Assembly: GCF_029623955.1 (NCBI RefSeq)
Contig: NZ_JARSBP010000011.1
Location: 1 to 64,000 of the forward strand
DNA: 64,000 nt
Source: Mycobacterium sp. 236(2023)
GTDB taxonomy: Bacteria > Actinomycetota > Actinomycetes > Mycobacteriales > Mycobacteriaceae
Direction: 5' to 3'
Shown here: piece after piece, positions 46,451-56,344 of the stretch
How positions within the stretch are numbered: position 1 is the first letter of the stretch
Layout of the letters: each line of letters starts with the position of its first letter
The notes under the pieces: generated by a model
Databases searched by the model: none
Seen by the model: the letters and a program-made list of their open reading frames with translations, nothing else
Told to the model about the DNA's origin: nothing
Translations under genes and position numbers: made by a program

Positions 46451-48430
46451 GTGCCCGATCCAGCGACGTACCGACCCGCTCCCGGGTCCATACCCGTCGA
46501 GCCGGGCGTCTACCGTTTCCGCGACCCGCACGGCCGCGTCATCTACGTCGGTAAAGCGAAGAGTCTGCGCAGCAGGCTGAACTCGTACTTCGCCGATCTC
46601 TCGGGGCTGGCCCCGCGGACGCGCCAGATGGTGATGACCGCGGCCAGCGTGGAGTGGACGGTCGTCGGCACCGAGGTCGAGGCGCTGCAGCTCGAATACA
46701 ACTGGATCAAGGAATTCGATCCGCGGTTCAACATCCGCTACCGCGACGACAAGTCCTACCCGGTGCTGGCGGTCACCCTCAACGAGGAGTACCCGAGGCT
46801 CAAGGTGTACCGGGGCCCGCGCCGCAAAGGGGTGCGCTACTTCGGGCCGTACTCGCATGCCTGGGCGATCCGCGAGACGCTGGACCTGCTGACCCGGGTG
46901 TTCCCGGCGCGCACCTGCTCGAATGGAGTCTTCAAGCGGCACAGCCAGATTGGTAGGCCCTGTCTGCTCGGCTACATCGACAAGTGTTCGGCGCCGTGCG
47001 TCGGACGAGTCAGCGCCGAGGAACACCGCCGGATCGTGCTGGATTTCTGCGACTTCCTCGCGGGCAAGACGGATCGCCTGATCCGTGAGATGGAACACCA
47101 GATGAACGCGGCCGCCGAGGAGCTGGACTTCGAGCGGGCGGCCCGGTTGCGCGACAACATCGGCGCGATGAAGCGCGCGATGGAGAAACAGACCGTCGTG
47201 TTCGGCGACGGCACCGACGCCGACGTTGTGGCCTTCGCCGACGACGAGTTGGAAGCCGCTGTCCAGGTGTTCCACGTGCGCGGCGGCCGGGTTCGCGGCC
47301 AGCGCGGGTGGGTCATCGAAAAGTCCGGTGAACCAGGGGAATCCACGCTGGAGTATCTCGTCGAACAATTCTTGACGCAGTTCTATGGCGACCAGGCCGA
47401 GTTGGGCGGTGCCGCCGACGAAGCGACAAACCCGGTGCCCAAGCAGGTCCTGGTCCCCGTCCTGCCCGACACCGCGCAGGAACTGGAGACGTGGCTGTCC
47501 CAACTGCGCGGGTCGCGGGTGACGGTGCGGGTGCCGCAGCGCGGCGACAAGCGCGCCCTCGCGGAGACGGTCAAGCGCAACGCCGAGGGCGCACTGAACC
47601 AGCACAAGCTCAAGCGGGCCGGCGATTTCACCGCGAGAAGCGCTGCGCTGCAGAGCATTCAGGATGCACTGGGCCTGGAGGATGCCCCGCTGCGCATTGA
47701 GTGTGTCGACATCAGCCACGTGCAGGGCACCGATGTCGTCGCCTCGCTGGTGGTGTTCGAGGACGGCTTGCCGCGCAAGTCCGACTACCGGCACTACGCG
47801 ATCAAGGAAGCCGCCGGTGATGGCAGGTCCGACGACGTCGCCTCGATCGCCGAGGTCACCCGGCGCCGCTTTTACCGGCACCTGCGCGACATCGAAGAGC
47901 CCGCAGAACCCACGAACGAGGACGGTAGGCCCAGAAAGTTCGCCTACCCACCCAACCTGTTCGTGGTCGACGGCGGCGCCCCGCAGGTCAACGCCGCCCA
48001 GGCCGTCCTCGACGACATGGGTGTCACCGATGTCGCGGTGATCGGCCTGGCGAAGCGACTGGAAGAGGTGTGGGTGCCCTCCGAGGTGGACCCGCTGATC
48101 TTCCCCCGCAACAGCGACGGGCTTTACCTGCTGCAGCGGGTGCGCGACGAGGCTCACCGGTTCGCGATCAGCTTCCACCGCAGCAAGCGATCCAAGCGGA
48201 TGACCGCCTCGGCGCTGGACTCGGTGCGAGGGCTGGGGGAGCACCGGCGGAAGGCGCTTGTGACACACTTCGGCTCGCTGGCGCGGCTGAAGCAGGCCTC
48301 CGTCGACGAGATCACCTCGGTACCCGGCATCGGCGCCGCGACGGCGCGGGCGGTGCTGGAAGCGCTCGGCGTCGAAACCGAAGCGTCCGCCGACGTTATC
48401 GGCGATGATCAGACGAAAGTTTCAGGATGA
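46451..48430 (+). CDS. uvrC: Excinuclease ABC subunit C
   Basis: UvrC makes both incisions in nucleotide excision repair. The 659-residue protein has the GIY-YIG nuclease domain (GVYRFRDPHGRVIYVGKAKS) and a UVR motif near residue 210 (MNAAAEELDFERAARLRDNI). An RNase H-like domain with IECVDISHVQGTDVVAS and FVVDGGAPQ follows, and two helix-hairpin-helix elements close the protein (RGLGEHRRKALVTHFGS and VPGIGAATARAVLEAL). The start is GTG 46451. Its stop overlaps the rapZ ATG by 4 nt, opening the uvrC-rapZ-yvcK-whiA operon conserved in actinobacteria. Confidence 0.97.
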   Translation: MPDPATYRPAPGSIPVEPGVYRFRDPHGRVIYVGKAKSLRSRLNSYFADLSGLAPRTRQMVMTAASVEWTVVGTEVEALQLEYNWIKEFDPRFNIRYRDDKSYPVLAVTLNEEYPRLKVYRGPRRKGVRYFGPYSHAWAIRETLDLLTRVFPARTCSNGVFKRHSQIGRPCLLGYIDKCSAPCVGRVSAEEHRRIVLDFCDFLAGKTDRLIREMEHQMNAAAEELDFERAARLRDNIGAMKRAMEKQTVVFGDGTDADVVAFADDELEAAVQVFHVRGGRVRGQRGWVIEKSGEPGESTLEYLVEQFLTQFYGDQAELGGAADEATNPVPKQVLVPVLPDTAQELETWLSQLRGSRVTVRVPQRGDKRALAETVKRNAEGALNQHKLKRAGDFTARSAALQSIQDALGLEDAPLRIECVDISHVQGTDVVASLVVFEDGLPRKSDYRHYAIKEAAGDGRSDDVASIAEVTRRRFYRHLRDIEEPAEPTNEDGRPRKFAYPPNLFVVDGGAPQVNAAQAVLDDMGVTDVAVIGLAKRLEEVWVPSEVDPLIFPRNSDGLYLLQRVRDEAHRFAISFHRSKRSKRMTASALDSVRGLGEHRRKALVTHFGSLARLKQASVDEITSVPGIGAATARAVLEALGVETEASADVIGDDQTKVSG

Positions 48431-49368
48431 CGGATCAGGGGATGCACGAGGAATTGCGTGGGGGCGCCGGCGACAACCATGAACTCGACAACGGTGATGA
48501 ACTCGACAACGGAATAGACGTCGTCCTGGTCACCGGTTTGTCCGGTGCCGGCCGGGGGACCGCAGCCAAGGTCCTGGAAGACCTCGGCTGGTATGTGGCC
48601 GACAACCTTCCGCCGGAGCTGATCGCCCAGATGGTCGACCTCGGCCTGGCTGCGGGATCGCGGATCACCCAACTCGCCGCCGTCATGGATGTGCGTTCGC
48701 GGGGCTTCACCGGCGACCTCGATTGGGTGCGCACCGAATTGGCGACTCGCAACATCGTGCCTCGGGTGCTGTTCCTCGAGGCGTCCGACGACATCCTGGT
48801 CCGTCGCTACGAACAGAACCGCCGCAGCCATCCGCTGCAGGGCAACCAGACTCTGGCCGAAGGTATTGCGGCAGAACGCGCGATGCTGGCACCGGTGCGG
48901 GCGTCTGCCGACCTGGTGATCGACACGTCGTCGCTGTCGGTGCACGGGTTGCGCGAGAGCATCGAACGGGCCTTCGCCGCGGAGACCGTCGCGCACACGA
49001 ATGTGACCGTCGAATCCTTCGGTTACAAGTACGGTCTGCCGATGGACGCCGACACGGTGATGGACGTCCGATTCCTGCCCAACCCGCACTGGGTGGACAG
49101 CCTGCGCCCGCACACCGGCCAGCACGCCGAGGTTCGCGACTACGTGCTCGGCCAACCCGGCGCACTGGAGTTCCTGGACTCCTACCATCAGCTGTTGGAC
49201 GTCGTGATCGACGGATACCGCCGGGAGGGGAAGCGCTACATGACGGTCGCCATCGGATGCACGGGCGGTAAACACCGCAGCGTGGCGATGGCAGAAGCGC
49301 TCGCCGAGAGACTGCAGGACGCGGCGCTGACGGTGCGGGTGCTGCACCGGGATCTGGGTCGCGAATGA
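48427..49368 (+). CDS. rapZ: RapZ/YvcJ-family nucleotide-binding protein
   Basis: RapZ homologues hydrolyse or bind nucleotides; in E. coli RapZ controls GlmZ/GlmY small RNAs, a role not established in actinobacteria. The 313-residue protein has an N-terminal acidic tail with the repeated HELDNGDELDNG. The P-loop VTGLSGAGRGTAAK has Arg replacing the usual Lys, followed by the conserved DNLPPELI and DVRSRGF. The C-terminal domain includes FGYKYGLPMDADTVMDVRFL and IGCTGGKHRSVAMAE. Both ends overlap neighbours (ATGA at 48427 and 49365). Confidence 0.93.
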   Translation: MTDQGMHEELRGGAGDNHELDNGDELDNGIDVVLVTGLSGAGRGTAAKVLEDLGWYVADNLPPELIAQMVDLGLAAGSRITQLAAVMDVRSRGFTGDLDWVRTELATRNIVPRVLFLEASDDILVRRYEQNRRSHPLQGNQTLAEGIAAERAMLAPVRASADLVIDTSSLSVHGLRESIERAFAAETVAHTNVTVESFGYKYGLPMDADTVMDVRFLPNPHWVDSLRPHTGQHAEVRDYVLGQPGALEFLDSYHQLLDVVIDGYRREGKRYMTVAIGCTGGKHRSVAMAEALAERLQDAALTVRVLHRDLGRE

Positions 49369-50378
49369 CCCGCATCGTTGCACTCGGCGGCGGGCACGGC
49401 CTGTATGCCACGCTGTCTGCGGCGCGTCGGCTCACGCCGCATGTCACCGCGATCGTCACGGTCGCCGACGACGGCGGATCATCGGGCCGTCTGCGCAGCG
49501 AGCTCGACGTCGTGCCGCCCGGAGATCTTCGAATGGCGTTGGCGGCGTTGGCTTCCGACAGTCCTCACGGTCGGCTGTGGGCGACCATCATCCAGCATCG
49601 CTTCGGCGGTAGCGGGGCGCTGGCGGGTCACCCGATCGGCAACCTGATCCTGGCCGGACTCAACGAGGTGCTCGCCGACCCGGTCGCCGCGCTCGACGAG
49701 TTGGGCCGGGTTCTCGGCGTCAAAGGCCGGGTCCTACCGATGTGCCCCGTCGGGCTGAGCATCGAGGCCGACGTCGTCGGACTGGACTCCGACCCACGTG
49801 TCAGCCGGGCGATCCGCGGTCAGGTCGCGATCGCCACGACGGTCGGCAAGGTCCGCAGGGTGCGGCTGCTGCCGGCCGATCCACCCGCGACGCGCCAGGC
49901 GATCGACGCGATCATGAATGCCGACCTCATCGTCCTCGGGCCCGGCTCCTGGTTCACCAGCGTCATCCCGCACGTGCTGGTGCCGCAACTGGTCGAGGCC
50001 CTGCAGGCGACGCCTGCGCGGCGCGCCCTCGTGCTGAATCTGGTAGCTGAACCCGGCGAGACGGCGGGCTTCTCCGTCGAACGCCACATTCACGTACTTG
50101 CGCAGCACGCACCGGGTTTCACGGTGCACGACATCATCGTGGACTCGGCGCGGGTCCCCAGCGATCGCGAGCGCGAACAGCTGCGACGGACTGCCACAAT
50201 TCTCGATGCTCACGTTGAGTTTGCTGACGTATCCAGACCTGGTACACCTTTACATGACCCGGCGAGGTTGGCCGCCGCTCTGGAGGGGGTCCGCAGGCGA
50301 GGCGTCGCGCCCCCTGCTCCAACAGCGAACCCCGCCCCGACAGCGAACGGACCGAGAGGTGACGACCCGTGGCGATGA
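49365..50378 (+). CDS. yvcK: YvcK/CofD-like gluconeogenesis factor
   Basis: The 337-residue protein is of the YvcK family, which binds UDP-sugars and is needed for cell-wall synthesis and shape during growth on gluconeogenic carbon. In mycobacteria the homologue (CuvA) is linked to the polar cell wall. Visible motifs are IVALGGGHGLYATLSAARRL, VTVADDGGSSGRLRSELD and LGPGSWFTSVIPHVLVPQL. The disordered C-terminus is rich in Pro/Thr/Ala. It is co-translated with rapZ and overlaps whiA. Confidence 0.93.
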   Translation: MTRIVALGGGHGLYATLSAARRLTPHVTAIVTVADDGGSSGRLRSELDVVPPGDLRMALAALASDSPHGRLWATIIQHRFGGSGALAGHPIGNLILAGLNEVLADPVAALDELGRVLGVKGRVLPMCPVGLSIEADVVGLDSDPRVSRAIRGQVAIATTVGKVRRVRLLPADPPATRQAIDAIMNADLIVLGPGSWFTSVIPHVLVPQLVEALQATPARRALVLNLVAEPGETAGFSVERHIHVLAQHAPGFTVHDIIVDSARVPSDREREQLRRTATILDAHVEFADVSRPGTPLHDPARLAAALEGVRRRGVAPPAPTANPAPTANGPRGDDPWR

Positions 50379-51352
50379 CAGCCGAGGTCAAGGATGAACT
50401 CAGCCGGTTGGTGGTCAACTCGGTGAGTGCGCGTCGCGCCGAGGTGGCATCGCTGCTGCGTTTCGCCGGGGGACTGCACATCGTCTCCGGGCGGGTCGTC
50501 GTCGAGGCCGAGGTGGACCTGGGCATCATCGCGCGTCGCCTCCGCAAAGACATCTACGACCTGTACGGCTACAACGCGGTGGTGCACGTGTTGTCGGCCA
50601 GCGGCATCCGCAAGAGCACGCGCTACGTGGTCCGGGTCGCCAAGGACGGAGAAGCCCTGGCCCGTCAGACCGGCCTGCTCGACCTGCGGGGCCGCCCGGT
50701 GCGCGGGTTGCCCGCGCAAGTTGTCGGTGGCAGCGTCGCGGACGCCGAAGCTGCTTGGCGTGGAGCGTTTTTGGCGCACGGCTCGCTCACCGAGCCCGGG
50801 CGATCGTCGGCGCTGGAGGTGAGCTGCCCCGGACCGGAGGCGGCGCTGGCGCTGGTCGGCGCGGCGCGCAGGCTCGGCGTCAGCGCCAAGGCGCGCGAGG
50901 TGCGTGGCAGCGATCGCGTCGTGGTTCGTGACGGTGAGGCGATCGGTGCTCTGCTGACCCGGATGGGTGCCCAGGACACGCGGCTCACCTGGGAGGAACG
51001 GCGCATGCGCCGCGAGGTGCGCGCCACCGCGAATCGGCTCGCCAACTTCGACGACGCCAACCTGCGCCGGTCGGCGCGAGCTGCGGTGGCCGCGGCCGCC
51101 CGGGTCGAGCGCGCGCTAGAGATCCTCGGTGACACCGTGCCCGACCATCTCGCGGCCGCGGGCAGCCTCCGCGTCGCCCACCGGCAGGCCTCGCTGGAGG
51201 AACTCGGCCGCCTCGCTGACCCGCCGATGACCAAAGATGCTGTGGCAGGCCGTATTCGGCGCCTGCTTTCGATGGCCGACCGCAAGGCCAAGCAGGACGG
51301 TATTCCCGACACCGAGTCGGCGGTGACGCCCGATCTGCTCGAGGACGCCTGA
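50369..51352 (+). CDS. whiA: Sporulation-type transcriptional regulator WhiA
   Basis: WhiA is a DNA-binding regulator that in Streptomyces works with WhiB to control sporulation septation and in other Gram-positives affects cell division. The 327-residue protein has the N-terminal LAGLIDADG-like domain (LSRLVVNSVSARRAEVASLL, then RFAGGLHIVSGRVVVEAEVD) and the C-terminal helix-turn-helix (QASLEELGRLADPPMTKDAV). GTG 50369 has GAGAGGTGA about eight bases upstream. ATG 50375, which exactly overlaps the yvcK stop, is an equally credible start and would remove two residues. Confidence 0.94.
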   Translation: MAMTAEVKDELSRLVVNSVSARRAEVASLLRFAGGLHIVSGRVVVEAEVDLGIIARRLRKDIYDLYGYNAVVHVLSASGIRKSTRYVVRVAKDGEALARQTGLLDLRGRPVRGLPAQVVGGSVADAEAAWRGAFLAHGSLTEPGRSSALEVSCPGPEAALALVGAARRLGVSAKAREVRGSDRVVVRDGEAIGALLTRMGAQDTRLTWEERRMRREVRATANRLANFDDANLRRSARAAVAAAARVERALEILGDTVPDHLAAAGSLRVAHRQASLEELGRLADPPMTKDAVAGRIRRLLSMADRKAKQDGIPDTESAVTPDLLEDA

Positions 51353-51354
51353 CC

Positions 51355-51993
51355 TTAGAACAGGTTGTCGAGCGCCTTGCGGTCGATCGGATCGAACTCG
51401 TGGTCCTCGACGTGCATGTAGCGGCGGACCCGGTTGACGAAGTCGTTGATCGACTGGTTGAAGGCATCGGTCGCCGCGTTGCGCTTGTCCGCTGCCAGTG
51501 CACTGGTGATCTCCTGCGCGAACGCGGTATAGATCACGCGCTGTGCGCTGTCGGCGATATCGCTGGGTGCCACCAGCCGCAGTTCGGTGAGCAGCGTGAT
51601 GGCGCGCTTGATGTCCTCTTCGAGCAGCCCGGTGACGCGCACGACCCGGAACATCACCGCCAGGCGGTTCAGGTTGTCGGGGATCGTCGGGTCGACTTCT
51701 CGCGCCATCTCGACGAACTCGCCGTGGTCTTCGGTATGGGCCAGCTTGTGCGTCAGCTCGGCCCATTCGTCGGAGATCTGCTTGAGGCCGGCGCTGGCCA
51801 CCGAGATCTCGGTCATCGCGGCGACGAATCGGATCGTCGCATCACGCAGCAGGTCGAACCTTTGCCTGTCCTCCTCCTGCACGCTCTGACGCTCATGCGT
51901 CTTCTTCGCGGTCCAGTAGGTCGCGAGCCCGCCAACCGTCGTGCCGAGCAGGCTCGCGGAAGCGGTGATCGCCGGAATCACCCAGTCGCTCAT
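51355..51993 (-). CDS. Membrane-anchored coiled-coil protein, unknown
   Basis: The 212-residue protein has one N-terminal membrane helix (about 5-27, VIPAITASASLLGTTVGGLA). The rest is long amphipathic helices with many Glu/Arg/Gln (TAKKTHERQSVQEEDRQRFD) and no known enzymatic motif. I do not recognise a family. The start ATG 51993 overlaps the ThrE-like stop by 4 nt, so it is co-translated with the exporter. The frame remains open far upstream, but only inside that gene. It converges on whiA, with 2 nt between the stops. Confidence 0.7.
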   Translation of the reverse strand: MSDWVIPAITASASLLGTTVGGLATYWTAKKTHERQSVQEEDRQRFDLLRDATIRFVAAMTEISVASAGLKQISDEWAELTHKLAHTEDHGEFVEMAREVDPTIPDNLNRLAVMFRVVRVTGLLEEDIKRAITLLTELRLVAPSDIADSAQRVIYTAFAQEITSALAADKRNAATDAFNQSINDFVNRVRRYMHVEDHEFDPIDRKALDNLF

Positions 51994-53258
51994 GAGGGGA
52001 GTATCCGCTGAAACCTCGACCTCAACTGCAGGATTGCCTCCCACACCAGGAGTCCCGCCTGGATTCCGAGGGCGATCGACATCATCGAGATGAGCGTGAC
52101 GGCGACGGCGCCGCCGCTGTCGTTGCCGATCAGCTCGGTGACGCCGATGAATCCGAGCGAACCGGGCACCAGAAGCCAGAACCCCGGCAACAGCAGCGTC
52201 GCCGCCGACGGCGTGTTCGGCCGGCGTGCGATCACCAGGGCGCACAGCGTCAGCGCCAGCCCTCCGCCGAAACCGCTCGCGTAGCTGCCCAGCCCGGCGT
52301 TGGCCAGCACCTGGCCCGAGTAGGAGACGAACAGGATCACCAGCATCCACGGCATGAAGCGGGTGGGTGGGCCGTGGTAGAGGAAGAGTCCGACCGCGTA
52401 GAGGGCACATCCCAGCCACGGCGACCACGGGCCGAACCGGTCCACCGACGCCACGCTGAGCTCGTCGGTGGACAGGCCGACCACCTGGGTGGCGATCAAA
52501 ATGCCAAAGGCAAGCTGCGCCAGCCGAATTCCGCCGGCGATCAGTCGGGCGGAACCCGCGATCATGTCGCGCCCGCTGAGCTCGATGACGGCCAGCGTGA
52601 TGGCGGTACCGGGCAGGAACATCACGAGCACCGGTGCCAGCGCCCGCAAACTGCCCTCGCCCAGGTGCAGCCAGCGGCCCAGCAGGAATGCGCTGAGCGC
52701 CACCAGGAACGCGGCGACGACAGGCAGCAGCTGCGTCAGCGCCTCGCTGCGCCGCGCGAACAGGCCGAGCAGCCCGACGCCGAATCCGAGGGTTACCGCG
52801 GCGAGCAACGCGATCACATTCGGCTGCAGGATCAGCGCGAACGCCGCGCTCTGCAACGTGTAACCCAGGACGAATGCCCACGCCGAGAACCGCGGCCGCA
52901 TCGCGTCGATGCGGTCGAGCTCAGCGAGCCCCTCCTCGGCGGTGATCTCGCCGCGCTCGGCCTTCTCCGCAAGCGCGGACAGCGGAAACGTCTGGTCGAA
53001 GCGCAGGTCGCGCTCCGCACTCTCGACCCGCAACGTGGTGCCCTCGGCATGGTCGCCGCCGCCGAGCTGGATGTAGTTGGGCAGGATCAGCATCTCGCGC
53101 GACACGCCGTACCTGTCGGCCGCGGCCGACAGCGCCCGCCGCACCATGCCGATGGGGTAGTTCGCCGCGATCATCGCTGCGCCCAGCCGCGCCAGGAACG
53201 CCATCGGCGCCGTGTGTGCCGATCGCGGCGGAGGTTCGGCATCCGCAAGGTCGTCCAC
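51990..53258 (-). CDS. ThrE-type threonine/serine exporter family protein
   Basis: The 422-residue protein has a cytosolic N-terminal domain of about 130 residues: MAFLARLGAAMIAANYPIGM, the motif ILPNYIQLGGG, then a charged stretch. About ten membrane helices follow in two groups of five, the layout of ThrE, in which YjjP-like (DUF1212) and YjjB-like halves are fused. Corynebacterium ThrE exports threonine and serine; whether this one does is inference. The start is GTG 53258. It is divergent from the solute-binding-like gene by only 31 bp. Confidence 0.85.
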   Translation of the reverse strand: MDDLADAEPPPRSAHTAPMAFLARLGAAMIAANYPIGMVRRALSAAADRYGVSREMLILPNYIQLGGGDHAEGTTLRVESAERDLRFDQTFPLSALAEKAERGEITAEEGLAELDRIDAMRPRFSAWAFVLGYTLQSAAFALILQPNVIALLAAVTLGFGVGLLGLFARRSEALTQLLPVVAAFLVALSAFLLGRWLHLGEGSLRALAPVLVMFLPGTAITLAVIELSGRDMIAGSARLIAGGIRLAQLAFGILIATQVVGLSTDELSVASVDRFGPWSPWLGCALYAVGLFLYHGPPTRFMPWMLVILFVSYSGQVLANAGLGSYASGFGGGLALTLCALVIARRPNTPSAATLLLPGFWLLVPGSLGFIGVTELIGNDSGGAVAVTLISMMSIALGIQAGLLVWEAILQLRSRFQRILPS

Positions 53259-53289
53259 GGGCGGGACAGTAGACCTCTACCGTGGCCTC

Positions 53290-54003
53290 ATGAGTGATTT
53301 ACGGGTCGGTGTGGCCTACCCGGATCCGCCGTTCAACGCTATGCCCGGTCAGGGCGGTCTCGACATCGACGTGATGACCGCCCTGGCCGGCGCGATCGGG
53401 GAGCAGGCCGAGTTCGTCGCCTATGACGGCGCCGACTTCGACGGCATCTTCGACCGACTCGACGCGGGCGACTACGACTGCGTCATCGCGGGCACCACCG
53501 TCACTCCGGAGCGGCAGCAGCGCGCGGCGTTTCTGCCGCCGTACGTGATCGCGGGGCAGGGCCTCGCGGTGGACACGTCGCGGCTGCCTGAGGTGCGGTC
53601 CGTCGACGACCTGGCAGGCCTGACGATCGGTGTGCAGCGCGGCAACACCAGCAGGCCGCTCGCCGAACAGCTGGTGGCCGACGGCAAGGCCGAACACGTC
53701 CGCGTCTACGACTACGGCGCGGTCAGCACCGCGATCGCCGACCTGGTCACCGGCGGTTGCGACGTCGTCATCAAACTCGCCCCGGCGCTCGCCGAACTGG
53801 TCAAAGCGGTGCCCGGCGTGGAGGTCGTCCAGCGGGGTTTGTCCGTCGAGGACATCGCGATCGCCGTCAAACAATCTGACCAGCAGCTTCTCGCCCGTCT
53901 GCAGGTCGCGCAGGCCGAACTCGAAGAGGACGGCACCTTCCAGCGGCTCCGGCGAAAATGGCTCGGCAATCCGTACGTCGACCAGAGCTCGGGATTGCTC
54001 TAG
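53290..54003 (+). CDS. Solute-binding-protein-like domain, no signal peptide
   Basis: The 237-residue protein has the fold of family 3 periplasmic solute-binding proteins (amino-acid type): LRVGVAYPDPPFNAMPGQGG, GLDIDVMTALAGAIG, FDGIFDRLDAGDYDCVIAGTT and DDLAGLTIGVQRGNTS. It lacks a signal peptide or lipobox at ATG 53290, and the upstream open frame does not supply one (no hydrophobic segment). It may therefore act in the cytosol as a ligand sensor, or the export start is missed. No ABC transporter genes are adjacent. The ribosome-binding site is weak. Confidence 0.75.
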   Translation: MSDLRVGVAYPDPPFNAMPGQGGLDIDVMTALAGAIGEQAEFVAYDGADFDGIFDRLDAGDYDCVIAGTTVTPERQQRAAFLPPYVIAGQGLAVDTSRLPEVRSVDDLAGLTIGVQRGNTSRPLAEQLVADGKAEHVRVYDYGAVSTAIADLVTGGCDVVIKLAPALAELVKAVPGVEVVQRGLSVEDIAIAVKQSDQQLLARLQVAQAELEEDGTFQRLRRKWLGNPYVDQSSGLL

Positions 54004-54107
54004 CTGCAGTGGGGCGACCGCGCGCGGCCTTGAGGTCAACCACTAGGCTTGTCGCCGAGCAGTTCGCAGAGATCGACCTATAGAGATCAAGCTATGAGGA
54101 GACAGAC

Positions 54108-55130
<1,023 letters not shown>

Positions 55131-55132
55131 CG

Positions 55133-56344
55133 ATGGGCATCAAATCCCTCGAAGACCTGCTCGCAGAGGGAGTTTCGGGACGGGGCGTCCTGGTGCGCTC
55201 CGACCTGAACGTCCCGCTCGACGGGAACACCATCACCGATCCCGGCCGCATCATCGCCTCGGTGCCGACGTTGAAGGCATTGAGTGACGCCGGCGCGAAG
55301 GTCGTCGTCACCGCGCACCTCGGGAGGCCGAAGGGTGAGCCGGATCCCAAGTTCTCGCTGGCGCCGGTCGCAAAGGCGCTCGGGGACAAGCTCGGACGGC
55401 ATGTGCAGCTGGCCAGGGATGTCGTCGGCAGCGACGCGCTCGCGCGCGCCGAAGGGCTGACGGATGGCGACATCCTGCTGCTGGAGAACATCCGCTTCGA
55501 TCCGCGGGAGACCAGCAAGGACGACGCCGAACGCCTCAAGCTGGCCAAGGCGCTGGTCGAACTCGTCGGAGAGGACGGCGCATTCGTCAGTGACGGGTTC
55601 GGTGTGGTGCACCGCAAGCAGGCGTCGGTCTACGACGTCGCGACGCTGCTGCCGCACTACGCGGGCACGCTGGTCGACACCGAGATCAAGGTGCTGGCGC
55701 AGCTGACCGAATCCACGGAGCGGCCGTATGCGGTGGTGCTCGGCGGGTCGAAGGTCTCGGACAAGCTCGCCGTCATCGAGAGCCTTGCGACCAAAGCTGA
55801 CAGCCTCGTCATCGGTGGCGGGATGTGCTTCACGTTCCTTGCTGCACAAGGTCTTTCGGTGGGCAGCTCGCTGCTCGAAGAGAGCATGATCGAGACCTGC
55901 CACAAGCTGCTCGACGACTACGGCGACGTGCTGCATCTGCCCGTCGACATCGTGGTCGCCGAGAAGTTCGCGGCCGACTCCCCGCCGGAGACCGTGGCCG
56001 CCGACAAGATCCCGGCGGACAAGATGGGCCTCGACATCGGCCCCGAGTCGGTCAAGCGGTTCAGCGCGCTGCTGTCGAATGCGAAGACGATCTTCTGGAA
56101 CGGCCCGATGGGCGTGTTCGAGTTCCCGGCGTTCGCCGCGGGCACCAAGGGGATTGCCGAGGCCATCATCGGCGCTACCGGTAAGGGCGCGTTCAGCGTC
56201 GTCGGCGGCGGCGACTCGGCCGCGGCGGTTCGCCAGCTCGGCCTGCCCGAGGACGGTTTCTCGCACATTTCCACCGGTGGCGGCGCGTCGCTGGAATACC
56301 TTGAGGGCAAGACCCTGCCCGGCATCGACGTACTGGAGTCCTGA
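55133..56344 (+). CDS. pgk: Phosphoglycerate kinase
   Basis: Pgk transfers the phosphate of 1,3-bisphosphoglycerate to ADP. The 403-residue protein has the substrate-binding VLVRSDLNVPLDGN, TAHLGRPKGEPD, SDGFGVVHRKQAS and the nucleotide-site segments VLGGSKVSDKLAVIESL and VVGGGDSAAAVRQ. It starts 2 nt after the gap stop at ATG 55133, and its stop shares one base with the tpiA ATG. A longer frame upstream lies in gap and is rejected. Confidence 0.97.
   Translation: MGIKSLEDLLAEGVSGRGVLVRSDLNVPLDGNTITDPGRIIASVPTLKALSDAGAKVVVTAHLGRPKGEPDPKFSLAPVAKALGDKLGRHVQLARDVVGSDALARAEGLTDGDILLLENIRFDPRETSKDDAERLKLAKALVELVGEDGAFVSDGFGVVHRKQASVYDVATLLPHYAGTLVDTEIKVLAQLTESTERPYAVVLGGSKVSDKLAVIESLATKADSLVIGGGMCFTFLAAQGLSVGSSLLEESMIETCHKLLDDYGDVLHLPVDIVVAEKFAADSPPETVAADKIPADKMGLDIGPESVKRFSALLSNAKTIFWNGPMGVFEFPAFAAGTKGIAEAIIGATGKGAFSVVGGGDSAAAVRQLGLPEDGFSHISTGGGASLEYLEGKTLPGIDVLES

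Noticed and set aside
46397..48268. A 623-codon minus-strand frame inside uvrC
   Set aside because: It is an antisense shadow of uvrC with low-complexity charged sequence and no start context.
51355..52881. A 508-codon minus frame joining the coiled-coil protein with upstream sequence
   Set aside because: The upstream part is an alternative frame of the ThrE-like gene; the ATG at 51993 overlapping its stop gives a sensible protein.
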